From: Rusavskia elegans | Taxonomy: Eukaryota > Ascomycota > Lecanoromycetes > Teloschistales > Teloschistaceae | Direction of reading: 5' to 3' | Assembly: GCA_011316305.1 (NCBI GenBank) | Contig: SAUG01000024.1 | Span: forward strand, 124,001 to 188,000 | Length of the DNA stretch: 64,000 nucleotides | Shown here: in pieces, positions 33,316-45,555 of the stretch | Position numbering within the stretch: position 1 is the first letter of the stretch | Layout of the letters: every line of letters starts with the position of its first letter | Program-made: the position numbers and the translations under genes | The notes under the pieces: model-generated | What the model was told of the DNA's origin: nothing | The model's input: only the letters and a program-made list of their open reading frames with translations | Database searches by the model: none

Positions 33316-36300
33316 AAATTTTTCTATAAGCGGATATTTTAATATATTATTCTAGAAACGAGGTTCCGGCGACAGTTAATTACGGTAATATCGTATTTCT
33401 AGTAGAAAAAGCTAATAGTCAGGTATTAGAGCGCTATCTTCGTATATTATACGAGCTGGAAGATAGACGGTAAATACTATAAAGAAAGCTATAGAGATAC
33501 CGCTAGCGATATATTAAAAAAAGTTATATAGACTTCGTTCCGTTCCGACTTCTTTATAGTCTTTTTAATAGTTATTTTTTCGGCTTTACTTACTTTATCT
33601 ATCTTCTTTCGGCGGTATATAACATTTAAAAAATAATATTATCTTTAGTATAGTATAGTTTATTTAGACTATAAATTTTCTTTAGCTCTAAAAAAATAGA
33701 AATAGGCGGAAAAAAATCTTCGTTATCGTTAAAGGATCTAGGTATATTTTTATCGAATACGAATCTACTATTAAATAACTATATACCGATTTAAACGAGT
33801 TCGCCAAACTGTTCTATTATATTTATAAAAGGAATACCTTTATTAGTAGAATTATAGTATAATTTATTACCGTAATCTCTGCTATTATAGCTGTTTCGCG
33901 GCAGCGTCCTATTCCCTAAAGTAGGCGGCGATAGAAAAAGCTGATTCTCTTTACCTTTTCCTTTATTATCGGGTATTAGAAACGAGGATTTCTTTCTAGA
34001 TACGTCCGGATTCGTTTAGATCTATTTAGAATCGTTATCTTTATCGCTTTCGCTATTACTAAATTTAGTAATAGAGTAATCTATACGTAGGATATCGAAC
34101 GTATTATATAGAAACGGCTCTATTTATAGTTAAACTTGGTTAATTTCCCTAGATTAGTAGAATAAAGCTTCGTTAAATATAATATTATAAGTACGGATAA
34201 CTTTCTTCTACTTCGGGATCTAGATAAAGTAGATATTTATACTATTATATTCTACTAGAAATCTAATTTAAACTCTAGAATATAATTTCTAGAATTTCGG
34301 AATATATTTATCTAATATATAGATTCTACAGCCGTATATTCGAAAATATTCTAGATATAGAACAGTTTTTATAACTATCTAAAATAGAATCTTCTATATA
34401 AATTTCTTTTTTAATATAATATTTATAATATAGGCGGCGGCTAAAATAATCTAGAGCTAAAAATAATATAGAAAATTTACTCCATTTATTATTACTTTAA
34501 CTTTAATAATAAAAATATAGTCTAATCGTTCCGAATAACCGTTCTAAACTTATATATCTGAAATAGCAGATTTCTAGGAGATTTCTAATTCTACGATGAA
34601 GTTTAAAAATTCTTTATTTAAAGTTAATTCTATATCCGATTATATAAATACTATTTCACCTTTATAGCGTATCTAAATAAATTTAAAAAAGCGGCGAAGG
34701 AACTTAATAGCTTCTAATTTAAAACGATAGATTTCGACGATATAAAAATCCGTTTTAGTATATACGAGATATAAAATCCAATAATAACGGTTCAGACCGG
34801 CGCTATAGAAAATTAAATTATAGATAATACGATAGAAAAGCTCGTCGGAATCCTCTGACTTGCGTAAAAAGGTTAAAATAATCTAATAGGTTTTAGAAAC
34901 GGCGTATATTATATATTTATAAGTTAATAGTACTTTAGTTTTATCTATAATCTCTATCCTTTTAGCCATTTACTATAGATACTGGATAGCTTTATCGATA
35001 GTATAAGTAAAGAGCTAGTATCAGTCTTTAATTATATCTAATTTAACTATAGCGAAAAACGGTGGCACGACGTCTCTATATCTATTTATATTATCTGAAA
35101 ATATAGATAACTCGCTAATTATTTAATATACAATAATAGTCTTTCTATTATATTTAACGCGAAGAGTTATAGGATTTTTAAAGAGGTTACCCTTTTTCTA
35201 TATATATCTTTCTAAAACTAAATTAGTTATAAAATTAGAAACGTAGTTTATATTAGAAAGTTTTAATAGTATTTTATTATTTAGCGAATTAATATTAACT
35301 ATAATACTTCCGTATACTATAATAGATATAGGTTTTTCGTCTATAATAATATATAAGCCGTTAGTATAATTTCGGTCTTTAACAAAACGATAGGCTATAG
35401 TATTATTATATAGATTAATTACTAAACTACCGTTAAAAATCTAAAAAAAGCGAAAAAAGTAATTAGTAATAAAGGTTCCTAAAAATATAGCTAATAAAAC
35501 GCCAGTAGATACTAATTTATTTTCTTTTTTATTATTTTTTTATTTTTCTTTGGTACGTTAATTAGAGTATTTATATTTCTTCCGTATTTTTTTATCGCTA
35601 TCGAGTTTATTTTTACCCTTTTTAATCTTTACTACTTTAAATTTAAAGCTAGCTAGCTTTTTCGGATAATTTTATCCGAAATATTTTACGATATAGTAGT
35701 ATTTTTTAAAAAAATACTTTAAGCTATAGACGTATTTTAGCGGCTTATTATTATTTTTAAATAAAGGATTACTATTTTTTTCTTTTCTTTTTCTTTTCTT
35801 TTTCTTTTATCTTTATTTTTATCTGTATTATTATTACTATTATTACCTTCTATAGCCGTAAATATAGTATAGACGTTAGAGACTTTAAAGTTATATAGAC
35901 GAACGTAGTTACGGAACTCTTTAATAAATTTATAATATTACTTTTCGTAATTCGTAATAGAATTAAATCTAAGTTCGTAGTTATACGAAAGAGTAGGAGC
36001 TAGATTATAGATAATAAAAACGAAATCCCGTAATATTCTTCTAGTATCTTTAATTTCTAATATTCTAATATATTTAGCCTAAAGATATATCTACGAGTAT
36101 TTATTAAACTATATTCTACTATTTTAGTTTCGTATAAAATCTACGGATAGTTTTTTATACTATCGCTCTATTTCTATAATTCTAGCAGAATCGATAGATA
36201 CGATTTTAGATTATAATATTCGTAGCAGGTCCTATAGATAAGGTTTAACAAATCTGAAAAATATTAGACTTGCTACTAAAATAGTTTCGTAAATATAGTC

Positions 36301-36967
36301 GATTATATTAGTAATTGCTTTCCGTTCTTTTTTATATCTGTTATAGGATTATTTATAACGCTATTTAATAATTTTATAAGCCTTTTATACTGCGCTAATT
36401 TATTCCGGCGTTATTATAATTATTAGAGGTATTTCTATCGGCGGAATATACGCCGGAAAGGTTAGTTTTTATCTTTATTAGAGTTTATTAGATTAAAAAG
36501 AATCGATATAATTCTAAATACGTATTTAAACTACTTTAGCTTTAATAATTACGATCTACTGGTCCTAATTTTTAGTTTAGGCTAGAATAATAGATCGTTT
36601 AGACGCTATATCGATAATATAAAAGAGTATTTAAACGTTCGGTAAAAGCTGGAATAATATTAAAAGAAAAAAGAAAGTTTAGTAACGAAATCTTCTTTTA
36701 TATACGCTAGCGTATAGTTTAAGCTCGTAACTATAAAGTAAATTATTTTTTTTCTTCGAAGTTTATTAGATATTTCAGTAAATTAATTATTTTACGTAAT
36801 TATTTCTAGTAGAGTTATAGTAAAAATTTTCTTCTACTAGTAGTAAAGGTCGCGGTAAAAAATTCTTCCGCTTATTATTTAGATATATAACTCTTTCTAA
36901 TATAAAAAATATATACCGGTAAAGATTACCAGATATCGCTTTAATCTATAGTATCCGAATTTATAAC
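33316..36967 (-). pseudogene. Copia gag, protease, integrase and N-terminal reverse transcriptase region (RIP-broken)
   Basis: This internal region lies between the nested MITE and the 5' LTR. By the fixed Copia order, gag should be at the right (about 35.6-36.9 kb) and integrase in the middle (about 34-35.4 kb). A Lys/Tyr-rich patch near 35680-35740 may be a degraded CCHC knuckle, as Cys and His turn to Tyr under RIP, but the spacing does not fit cleanly. Lys-rich low-complexity DNA (GAAAAGAAAAAGAAAAG on the minus strand) lies near 35785-35825. Individual domains were not read codon by codon. Confidence 0.55.
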
Positions 36968-37189
36968 TATAGAACGATTAGATATAAATATATAATTATA
37001 TTGATTGAAATATATAAAAAGTAAAATCTATAGAATCAGTAAATTTTTATAGAATATAGCCGTTACTAAGATACGCTAAACCCAATAGGATAGGTACTAT
37101 ATTTAAATAGGCAAGTCACGTAATTTCAGCGACCATTTCAAAGAAACTCAGATAACTTTCTTATAATAATCCCGCTATATAGGCTTTTA
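36968..37189 (-). repeat. Copia 5' LTR
   Basis: 222 bp, partner of 30943-31164. It keeps more CA/TG in its right half (e.g. GGCAAGTCACGTAATTTCAG) than the other LTR. The primer-binding site should lie just left of 36968; the sequence there is too mutated to match to a tRNA. Confidence 0.9.
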
Positions 37190-37194
37190 TTAGA

Positions 37195-39461
37195 AAACCC
37201 GCGAGTAATATATAGAAATACCGTTATAGATCTCGGCTATTTTTATAAAAGCTGGAATCTCGAAATAGTACGTTAAACTATATAGCTACCGTTTATAATA
37301 TTCTAAAACCCGATAATAAAAATTTATTTTATTTTCGTTATATTAGTATTAAGCGACTATAATAGATTCTATAGAGACGATTTCGAGTTATAATTATATA
37401 ATGGGACGAGATATTAATATAAACGACGGTAGCTATTTACTAGCCGAATACTATAAAAACTATTAATAAAAGAAATCTAATAAAAAAAGATATAGACAGT
37501 ACTTTTATTAATAATTTTACTAGAAGTAATATATTTACATCCTTTATAGACGCCGGGTTAGATTATATTGAGATAATAGAATATTAAAGTTTTAGATTAC
37601 GCGAAAGATTAATTTAATTACTTAAAATTATTATAGATAGTAATATTAAAGTATTAGACTATATATTAGATAAAGCCGGGAAGTAATCTTCGATATTATC
37701 TTTTATTATAGACTGTTTCGCGGGTAAAAACGGAGTATTTTTATCCGATTCCTTTTTTACTAGTAGGCTAAAAGAAATCTAGTAAAGTATTATATATACC
37801 GCGTTAAACTTACCTAATACTATAGATAGAAAAACTATTAATAAACTATTTTTTTTTATAAATTATCCGATATCCGAGAGCGTTTTTTTTCTATTAGTCT
37901 ATCTATATCTAAAATAGTATTATCTTAATAACTTTTCGGCAACTGTAAATTCGGATATAGTAAATAGCGGTAGATAGAATATCTAAGATTTTATTATCTA
38001 ATAGGAAAGCTACTATAACCTCGGCTAGTACCTTTTCTGAAAAATTAGCCTTTTAACTAGAATCTATATACGAAGTAGCTTCCGCGGTTACTATAATAGT
38101 TATTTATTCTATTAAATATATAGTATCTATAAAGAAAAAATAATCGAAAGTTATTATTAGACGGTATATAGGAGAAATATACCGGAAAATATTATAGAAA
38201 CCTTTATTAATCGGAAAATTTAGCTATATAATTATATCTTTCCTTATTTTAACGGTAATAGCTAATTAGGATAGCTCTAGTATAAAATATAATTTAAATA
38301 GTTAAAAATCGTAGAAAATTAATAGATTTAATAGTAGAGATTATACTATATTTAAAGATTTTATATAATAGTAGACGATAATTTTAAAAGGGAAATCGCC
38401 TATTACCGACGAGGAAAAATTTAGGTACGTTATAAAATTAAAATCTATTAATTTATCTATTATAAATTTATTTGGTTTTTCTATATAAAACTATTATTTA
38501 TTTAATTAAAACAGTATTTTCTCGTATTACCAAATCCTATAAACCAGCCGGGTATATAATTAGAAATAAATCGGAAACGAAATTAGAAATAATATTAACT
38601 ATTTTATTTTTCTATATCCAAGACTAGACTACGTATACTTTTATACTATATTAAAAAAAAACTAAAATTTATATTATAATATACTACGGCGTAACTTTTA
38701 TATTACTAAAAATATATTAAACTATCTAGTATAATATCTTCTAATAGCGGGCTAGAAAATAAAATATAGTTATACGAATAGTATATTTTAAATATCGGAA
38801 ACCTCTATATTATATATATATATCGACGGAAATAATTTTTCTATAACTATAATCGGGTATATCTATTATTTAGTTACTACGGGTATTAATAAACTATTAT
38901 TTAGCCGCTTTTTTTAAATAATTCTTAGATCTATCGATTAGTAGAAGATAGATACTAGTTTTTTTTTATTAGCTATCGGTTTTTCGTACGCGGATAATAA
39001 GAAATTTAGCTACGGAAGTAATAATCTTAGTATTTTAAAATAGAAAAGAATCCGATCTAAAAATTATTTAGAAATTAAATAAATATTAAACGAAAATTAA
39101 ACTAGTAATATACTATATAGTATAGAATCTTAGAATTTATTTTAATATAAAATAATTAAATTAACTTCCGATTTAATTATACGATATTTACTAGCCTATA
39201 GATAGTAATAATTCTATTCGAATATCTTTATCAACGATTTAGAATTTATTTAGTCTACTAGTAACTTCTGTACTAGAGTTAATTACCTATCTATAAATAA
39301 CCTAAATAGTAGATTTTAAACTTTTCTAATAAATTTCCTATATTAATAGAAAATTCTTTTTACGTCCGTAAATCTATATCTATTATACCAGGTAAAAAGT
39401 TCCAGTCCTCTATTCGAACGTTAAAAACAGAATTATTCAATCTTTTAATTAAGTAATTACT
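37195..39461 (+). other. DNA right of the Copia insertion, with an unidentified coding remnant
   Basis: A plus frame at about 37531-37930 is fairly open (reads FTSFIDAGLDYIEII, IIIDSNIKVLDYILDKAGK, IIDCFAGKNGVFLSDSFFTS). The FIDAG near 37543-37557 resembles an aspartic-protease box (D-S/T-G) but has Ala, so I do not call it. The rest, to 39461, has no secure frame. Confidence 0.4.
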
Positions 39462-40789
39462 CCGCTAGTTAGTCTGGCTACTTCGGGTCGGATTTCCGTT
39501 AAACCGTTAGATACCCTACTCGAGTTTTAGTAGGTCGAACCGGTTCGATCTACTAAGCGGGTCGGGTCGAATTCTAATATTAAAATCGAGAGTCGGGTTA
39601 GATTATAAAATAGAATCTAAGAGAAATCCGATCCGATTCGATTTATAATTATATTAGATAGTCGAATATAAAAGTAATTATAAGTAATATAAATAGTAAT
39701 ATATTCTATTTAATACTAGTTTATATATCGGTACTATATAAATAGTATTATATTTTTTTAAATAATTCTATAAATATATATTTCTTTTCTAGAACTTTTA
39801 ATCTTTTAGAATTTATTATTAACTAGTTATTATTATATCTTTAACTATATTTCTAGATTCTATATTAATTTTTTAATAAACCAGATATTATTCTACTAAA
39901 TAATAATATATTTAGTATAGATTACAGCTAGTTAATAATCTATAAAAAATAAATATAATCGAATATATATAATAATATAGTAAAATAATATATTTCTTTA
40001 TTAAGAAAGTAATTATATATCTTTCTATTATATTCTATAAAACTGCTAATACTATACTTTATATTCTATTAATTTTTCTATTTATATTTATAGTAGTAAT
40101 ATCGGTAAAGATATTATAATATAGTCTAGCGAAAACTACTTTAAAAATAAAAGATTTAAAGTCTTTTTAATATTTATAGATTTCTTAAAAAATAATAGTT
40201 CTAGACTTCTATTTATATTTTTTCGATAAATTATTAACTAGACTATTTAGAATATATCATTTTAGAATATTACCGGTACTATAATATTATAAAAAAATTT
40301 TTTATCTTTCCTTTTATTTTTTCCGATTCTATTTTCTCGAGTCTTTACTATATTTTTATAGGACGAAATTAATTTTTTATCTAAAATAGTTTTAGCGTTA
40401 TTATATAATTAATTATATTACTTTAATATAATACCTCTATTTTAAATTATACGTACTATATATTATATTATAATAAATAAAAGAAATAAAATATTAACGA
40501 TAGAATAGAATATAATATAATATAGTATATATTATATTAGTATCTTATTATAATAGTTAATTATTAATGAATAGAAAGTTAGAAATAAAATAAAATTATT
40601 TTAATAATTATCGGCTATATTATAGCTAGAAAGTTAGAATTCTAAACAAGTTTATATATTTTTATAAACTTCTAGTATATTCTATTACTATAATATATAG
40701 AATTTTTAGATAATTCTATAGCTACTTTTTATATTACTCTATTATATTATTTAATATATTATTTACTATATCTAAATTAAAACTATAAT

Positions 40790-41690
40790 ATATAAAATCT
40801 AAATTAGTTATAAACCGTAAATATAATAAAAAATAGTCCGATATCGAATATAAATTCTATAAAAAATAGAATATAGATTATATTATAATATATAAATATC
40901 ATAAGAAATTTAAAAAAATATATTTCTAGAAAAATATAGATATAGAAATAAAAGCCGTATTAGAATAAAATATAAAAGATAAGAAAATAGATTATAAAAT
41001 CGAAAAAAAAATCTATAGTAATATAATAAAATAGTATATACTATATTTAATACTAATCTATATATAGTATTATATTATAAAATAATCTACGTATTAAAAT
41101 TCTTATAAAAAATATAGAAAAGGCGATAACTATTAAATAGATATTATAGAAATAGAGTAAAATAAAATATTAAAATAATATATCGAATATAAGTAGAGCT
41201 ATCTAATATAAAAATATTTATTTCTAATATTTTTTCTAGTTAATTATCGCTTTTAATAGTCCGAATAGAGTAATTTTAACGAAATATATAGCTCTAATCG
41301 TTAATTTTATCTAATAACGAATAATCTATTATATCGGCCTTTAAAAACTTTAGTTCGCTAGAATTCTAGACCTTCTAGAAAAATAGATAGTATTTATTAA
41401 AGAATTTAATTATGGCGGGAATATAGATAATAAATATATTAAATTTTTCTATAGATAAGAAAATAAGAATAGCGATAAAATTATTAAAGTTAATACTAAA
41501 TTTAAAAATAATAAAGATTTAGCTAAAAGTATTAACTTTAATTAGAATAAAGATAAAAATAAAAATAAAGATAAAGATATAGAAGAGGAAAAAGATATAG
41601 AAAAAAAGGCGAAAATAGAAACCGAAAACGATAAAGATAAAAATATAAAAAAGATTATTAAATTTTTTAACTAGTTATCTATATCTAGGA
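40790..41690 (+). pseudogene. RIP-broken BED-finger-like and Lys-rich frame in the hAT element
   Basis: It matches 9100-10015. EYKFYKK and YKYHKKFKK at about 40846-40915 keep a C-x2-C ... H-x3 spacing if Tyr stands for Cys or His. A Lys/Asp/Glu-rich tail (KDKNKNKDKD-like) lies at about 41540-41660. It runs opposite to the transposase at 42300-44400, so it is a second open frame of the element or an older insertion. Confidence 0.4.
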
Positions 41691-42299
41691 ATAGTAGACT
41701 TGGATAGGTATATTACTTCGATATATTACTAAATTACTTATAAAAGAACTAATTTTATCTAAATAATATAATTTAATATAAAATTATAGATTTAAAATTT
41801 TTAAATTTATTGATTTTAATTATTAAATTAATTTTAACTCTATTTTTATCCTAAAATATATACAAAAAGACTAAGGTTCTAATATAAAAGAAATCTAATA
41901 TCTATATAATAGATTTAGTAATAAAAGTTTAATAATAGATAATAAGAAATTAAATAATTAATATTTTAATTTTAAGTTTTTTTATTATAAACTTTTTTAA
42001 TTTTTTATTTAACTAGAAGTTAATTATTTCTTTTATAGCTATCTTTATTTTAATCTTTTATAAAATAAATTTATTTAGAATATAAAAAACTATTTCTATA
42101 TAATTAAATTAAATTTCGAAATTTTATTTAAAATTTTATAAAAATATTCTATATAAATCTATTATAAAAAAATAATTAATAATTATTATTTTACTAATCC
42201 ATTTAATCTATTCTAATAAGATTTTTATAATATTTAAATTATCTACTATATAATAAACTTTAATAAAATATAAAATTTCTATTTAAAATAGTAAAACCT

Positions 42300-44400
42300 T
42301 AAATTTTTTTATTTTTTTAATCTTTTTCTATTTATTAAAGTTAAAATTTCAGAATTTAATATTTAAATAGACGAAATAGTCTAAATATTAGAAATAGATA
42401 TTTATTTTCTAAACTAAAGAAAATTTAGATTAGTTTATCTAAAATACTTCTAAATTTTTTTTTAAAAGGATTCTATTTTCTAGATAGAATTCTATCTTCT
42501 AATACTATATAATTATATATATTTTATAGCTCCTTTAAAGTTTTTTCTACTTTTAAATCTATAGTACGGTTATAGTATTTCATTATTATTATCTATTTTA
42601 TTTATTCTAGAATTATTTAGATTCGATTCTACCGATAAATTCTCTTTATAAAACTAAAAGTCCGTTCTATTTCTACCGAGGATATTAAATAAATAAAAAT
42701 ATTATAAACTATCTATACTAGTTTTAAAACGTTCGAAATATTATTTTTTTAAAATATCTAATTTAGATTCTCCTCGATAATATTAGTACGAAAATATCGA
42801 TTAGCTTCGGAAGCAGCTGCTCGAAAACGCTAGAATAATCGAAAAATACTATTTAATATAGATAAAATAGTTTTTAGACTACTTAGTAAAATTATAATAT
42901 ATTACTCTTTTATATTACTTTATTTTTTTCTATATAGCGGGTTTTAGATTTTAATAGATTAATAGGTTTTCTATAATATCTAATAAAATACTTTTTAAAC
43001 TTATTCCGATATCTATTTTTATATTCCAAAAAGTCTTTTATTTTTTTATTATTATCTTTTTTTATTCTAGTTTCGATAAAGATTAAATTTTACTATAAAA
43101 TCTAGAATATTTATAATATTATAAATCAATATACTTTTATTTTTAGTATAAAAATAATATTTTATAACTTTTATATTAGTATTATTATAAACTATTAGTA
43201 TTATTTTTTTATTAGCGTAGTTTAATAACCGAACTATTTCCTCTATTCTAGTAAAATAATCGAAAATAGTACTATAAAATCGGAATACTAAATAAATTCT
43301 AATATTCGTAGTTTTTAAAACTAATAAAATAATTTTATAGAACGGCTATAATATACTATCTATAAAGAAAAGAAATTACTATTTATCTATATTCAAAGTA
43401 ATTTCTTATATTTATAGATTTTATAAATTTTCTTCTATAAACTTATTAATAAAATAGCGTAATTAATATACCCGACGAATTATAAAATACGTCGAATTCT
43501 ATTAAATATAAATATTTTAAATTATATTTTTAAGTTAAAAATTAGGATTAACCCTTTTCTAGATTTCTTTAAAGCGAAGTTTATATTAAAAAAAAATAGA
43601 AATATAGACCGTAATAGTATAAACCTAAAATAAATATTAGTTTTAAAATTTCTAAATTTATATTATCTACGTATAACCTTTTTACGATATTTAATAGGCT
43701 AGTATTAATAGTTCTAATTTATTTTTTATCTAGTTTTTAGATAAAATTATTACTAATTACTTATAATCTAATAGTTTTAATAAAGTTTTAGGCTACTAGA
43801 TTAATTATATAAACTAGATAAGGTAAAAAGTTTTAGATTCGATTCTATCAGCTATTAAATCGAGTAAAAACTTTTTTAAACTTTTTTTTTTTAAATACTA
43901 TTAAAACTAATATTATCGATAATAATATCTAAAAACTTCGGTTTTATTTAGAAAAATTTTAAAAGCTTTAATAGTTTCTAGTACTATAAATAGCTAGAAT
44001 AATTAGTAGAAAAGGATATAAATCAAATTAGATATTTCTAAAATTAAAAATAAATATTAATCTAGTATATAAATACTTTTAAATACGCGATCTTTTATAG
44101 ATTTAACTAGATATCTAATATAAAGGAAATATAATCTAAGATTTTTAAATTAGATTTAATTTACTCGCGGATAGTATTATAACTATCGAAAACTATTTAT
44201 ATAAATTATATATAGCCGAAAAACTTTATATTAGAACGAAATATTTATAGTAATAGTTTAAATTTTTTATTTTCGATAGTCCGAACTAGTAGATTTAGAT
44301 CTAAAAAAGTTATATATAGATATTTATTTTATATAGTTTAGTCGAAAATCGACTCGAATTTAATATAGTTTTTTTTCTATAATTAAAATAAACTTTATAT
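42300..44400 (-). pseudogene. hAT transposase (RIP-broken)
   Basis: hAT transposases cut and paste the element through a DDE RNase-H-like domain. The minus frame shows LDIIIDNISFNS at about 43885-43930, matching the conserved 'D.A.NN' region after an acidic residue. It then shows FLPYLVYIINLVA at about 43780-43832, which fits the hallmark C.AH.LNL.V box with Cys and His turned to Tyr. Further along, RAAASEANRYFRTNIIEENL is open near 42745-42810. The C-terminal dimerisation region was not identified. A short MITE lies just upstream on this strand. Family call rests mainly on the C.AH.LNL box and the 8-bp target duplication. Confidence 0.65.
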
Positions 44401-44435
44401 TATTTTTTTATATTACTATTAGCTATTTACGCGGA

Positions 44436-44595
44436 TAGACTGGCCGTTTTGTCGGGTTTCGAACCCGGGTTCGTGTCCCGGGTTCGAGTTTCTAATCGTA
44501 TTAGGAAGGAGATTAATTTAAACTGGTAATTTAGGCGCGTTAGCCACGTTTATCGCGAAGTCGGGTCGCCACTTTGGTTCGAAGTGGCCAGTCTA
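44436..44595. mobile_element. 160-bp hAT-like MITE family 2, copy 1, perfect 8-bp target duplication
   Basis: It runs TAGACTGGCCGTTTTGTCGG ... GGTTCGAAGTGGCCAGTCTA, flanked by identical TACGCGGA (44428-44435 and 44596-44603). It is G+C-richer than its host and keeps GCCAC and CCACTTTGG, so it is scarcely RIPed. Inside, GGGTTTCGAACCCGGG and CCCGGGTTCG form an inverted pair. It cannot encode protein. It is about 95% identical by eye to the copy at 53187-53346. Confidence 0.95.
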
Positions 44596-45555
44596 TACGC
44601 GGATAAATATTAATTTAATAAAAGACTATAAATTATATCATTTAGTTCTTTAATAAATAATAGTATTAAAGTATTTTATTATAGTAGATATATTAGAAAA
44701 ATTAGAAACTATAAAATAGTCGAAAATTTTAGAATAGTTTTTATATATAATTTTAGATACACTATCTATTATTAAAGCTATCTAATAGAACTTTTATTAC
44801 TATTTCGACTATATATATTCTATACTTTTTTTAATTAGAGAAAATTAACTAGTTTTCTATAGGATTTATCTTTAATACCGATAGCTATAGAAGTACTAGA
44901 CTACTAATATTCGAATTCTTTATAATAATCTAGATTCTATTAAATATATCTATTATTATTCTAAAAGACTAGTACTATATAGTCGGTTCGAATTTTATTA
45001 GCTATATTTTTAATAATCTATTATTATTTTCTATATAATAAATATATTTTTAATAATATAATATTTATATATTAGTTTACTATCTTATCTATAGATTAGC
45101 TAAAATAGATTTTATTTAAAAAAAATCTATCGGAAAAAATTTTACTAGATATAGAAAGATTAAATATTTTATATTAGTTTTAAAGATATAAAATTAATAT
45201 AATTTATATTTAAATAATAAAATATAATAGAAAAGTAATATAAATATATAAATATCAATTTAATTATTATTTACTATTTAATAGTAAATAATCGATATCT
45301 ATTTAAATCTTATTTAAAGTATTAATATAAACGTATAGTAAAAGCGGGAGTTTTTTATATAGAAAAAAAAGTTTTAGCGGTTTTAATAGGTCGAATCCGG
45401 GAACCCGAGTTCGACCCGGATCTAAATCGGGTCGAATTCTATAATAATCCGACCTAATTCGAATCGAGTCGGACTATTTTTTAATCCGATTCGGATCGGG
45501 TCGGATTAGCTAATTTGGGTTCGAAACCCGATCCGACGGCCAGTCTACCGCCAGT

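Larger units (their letters stand above)
30943..37189 (-). mobile_element. Complete Ty1/Copia LTR retrotransposon, RIPed, with nested MITE
   Basis: Two direct repeats of exactly 222 bp (30943-31164 and 36968-37189) bound the element. It is flanked by TTAGG (30938-30942) and TTAGA (37190-37194), a 5-bp target duplication with one G/A change. On the minus strand the LTR begins TA (from TG) and ends ...CA. The internal order fits Copia: gag and integrase towards the right, reverse transcriptase and RNase H towards the left. A family-1 MITE is inserted at 32842-33307. Total 6,247 bp, or 5,773 bp without the MITE and its 8-bp duplication. No frame is intact. Confidence 0.9.
39470..45547. mobile_element. 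6.1-kb hAT transposon with 8-bp target duplication
   Basis: The left end is TAGTCTGGCTACTTCGGGTC and the right end CCGATCCGACGGCCAGTCTA. Flanks CCGCTAGT (39462-39469) and CCGCCAGT (45548-45555) are an 8-bp target duplication with one C/T change, so the two termini belong to one insertion. The left 2.2 kb matches the 2.4-kb element at 7767-10206. The right part contains a hAT transposase read on the minus strand. A 160-bp MITE is nested at 44436-44595. It is the likely autonomous relative of the family-1 MITEs, which share its ends. RIP has inactivated it. Confidence 0.85.

Noticed and set aside
35680..35740. CCHC zinc knuckle of Copia Gag
   Set aside because: Tyr residues that could stand for Cys/His are present but their spacing does not fit C-x2-C-x4-H-x4-C without a frameshift.
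37543..37557. Retroviral-type aspartic protease box (FIDAG)
   Set aside because: The residue between Asp and Gly is Ala, which RIP does not produce from Ser or Thr, and the surroundings do not match a protease.
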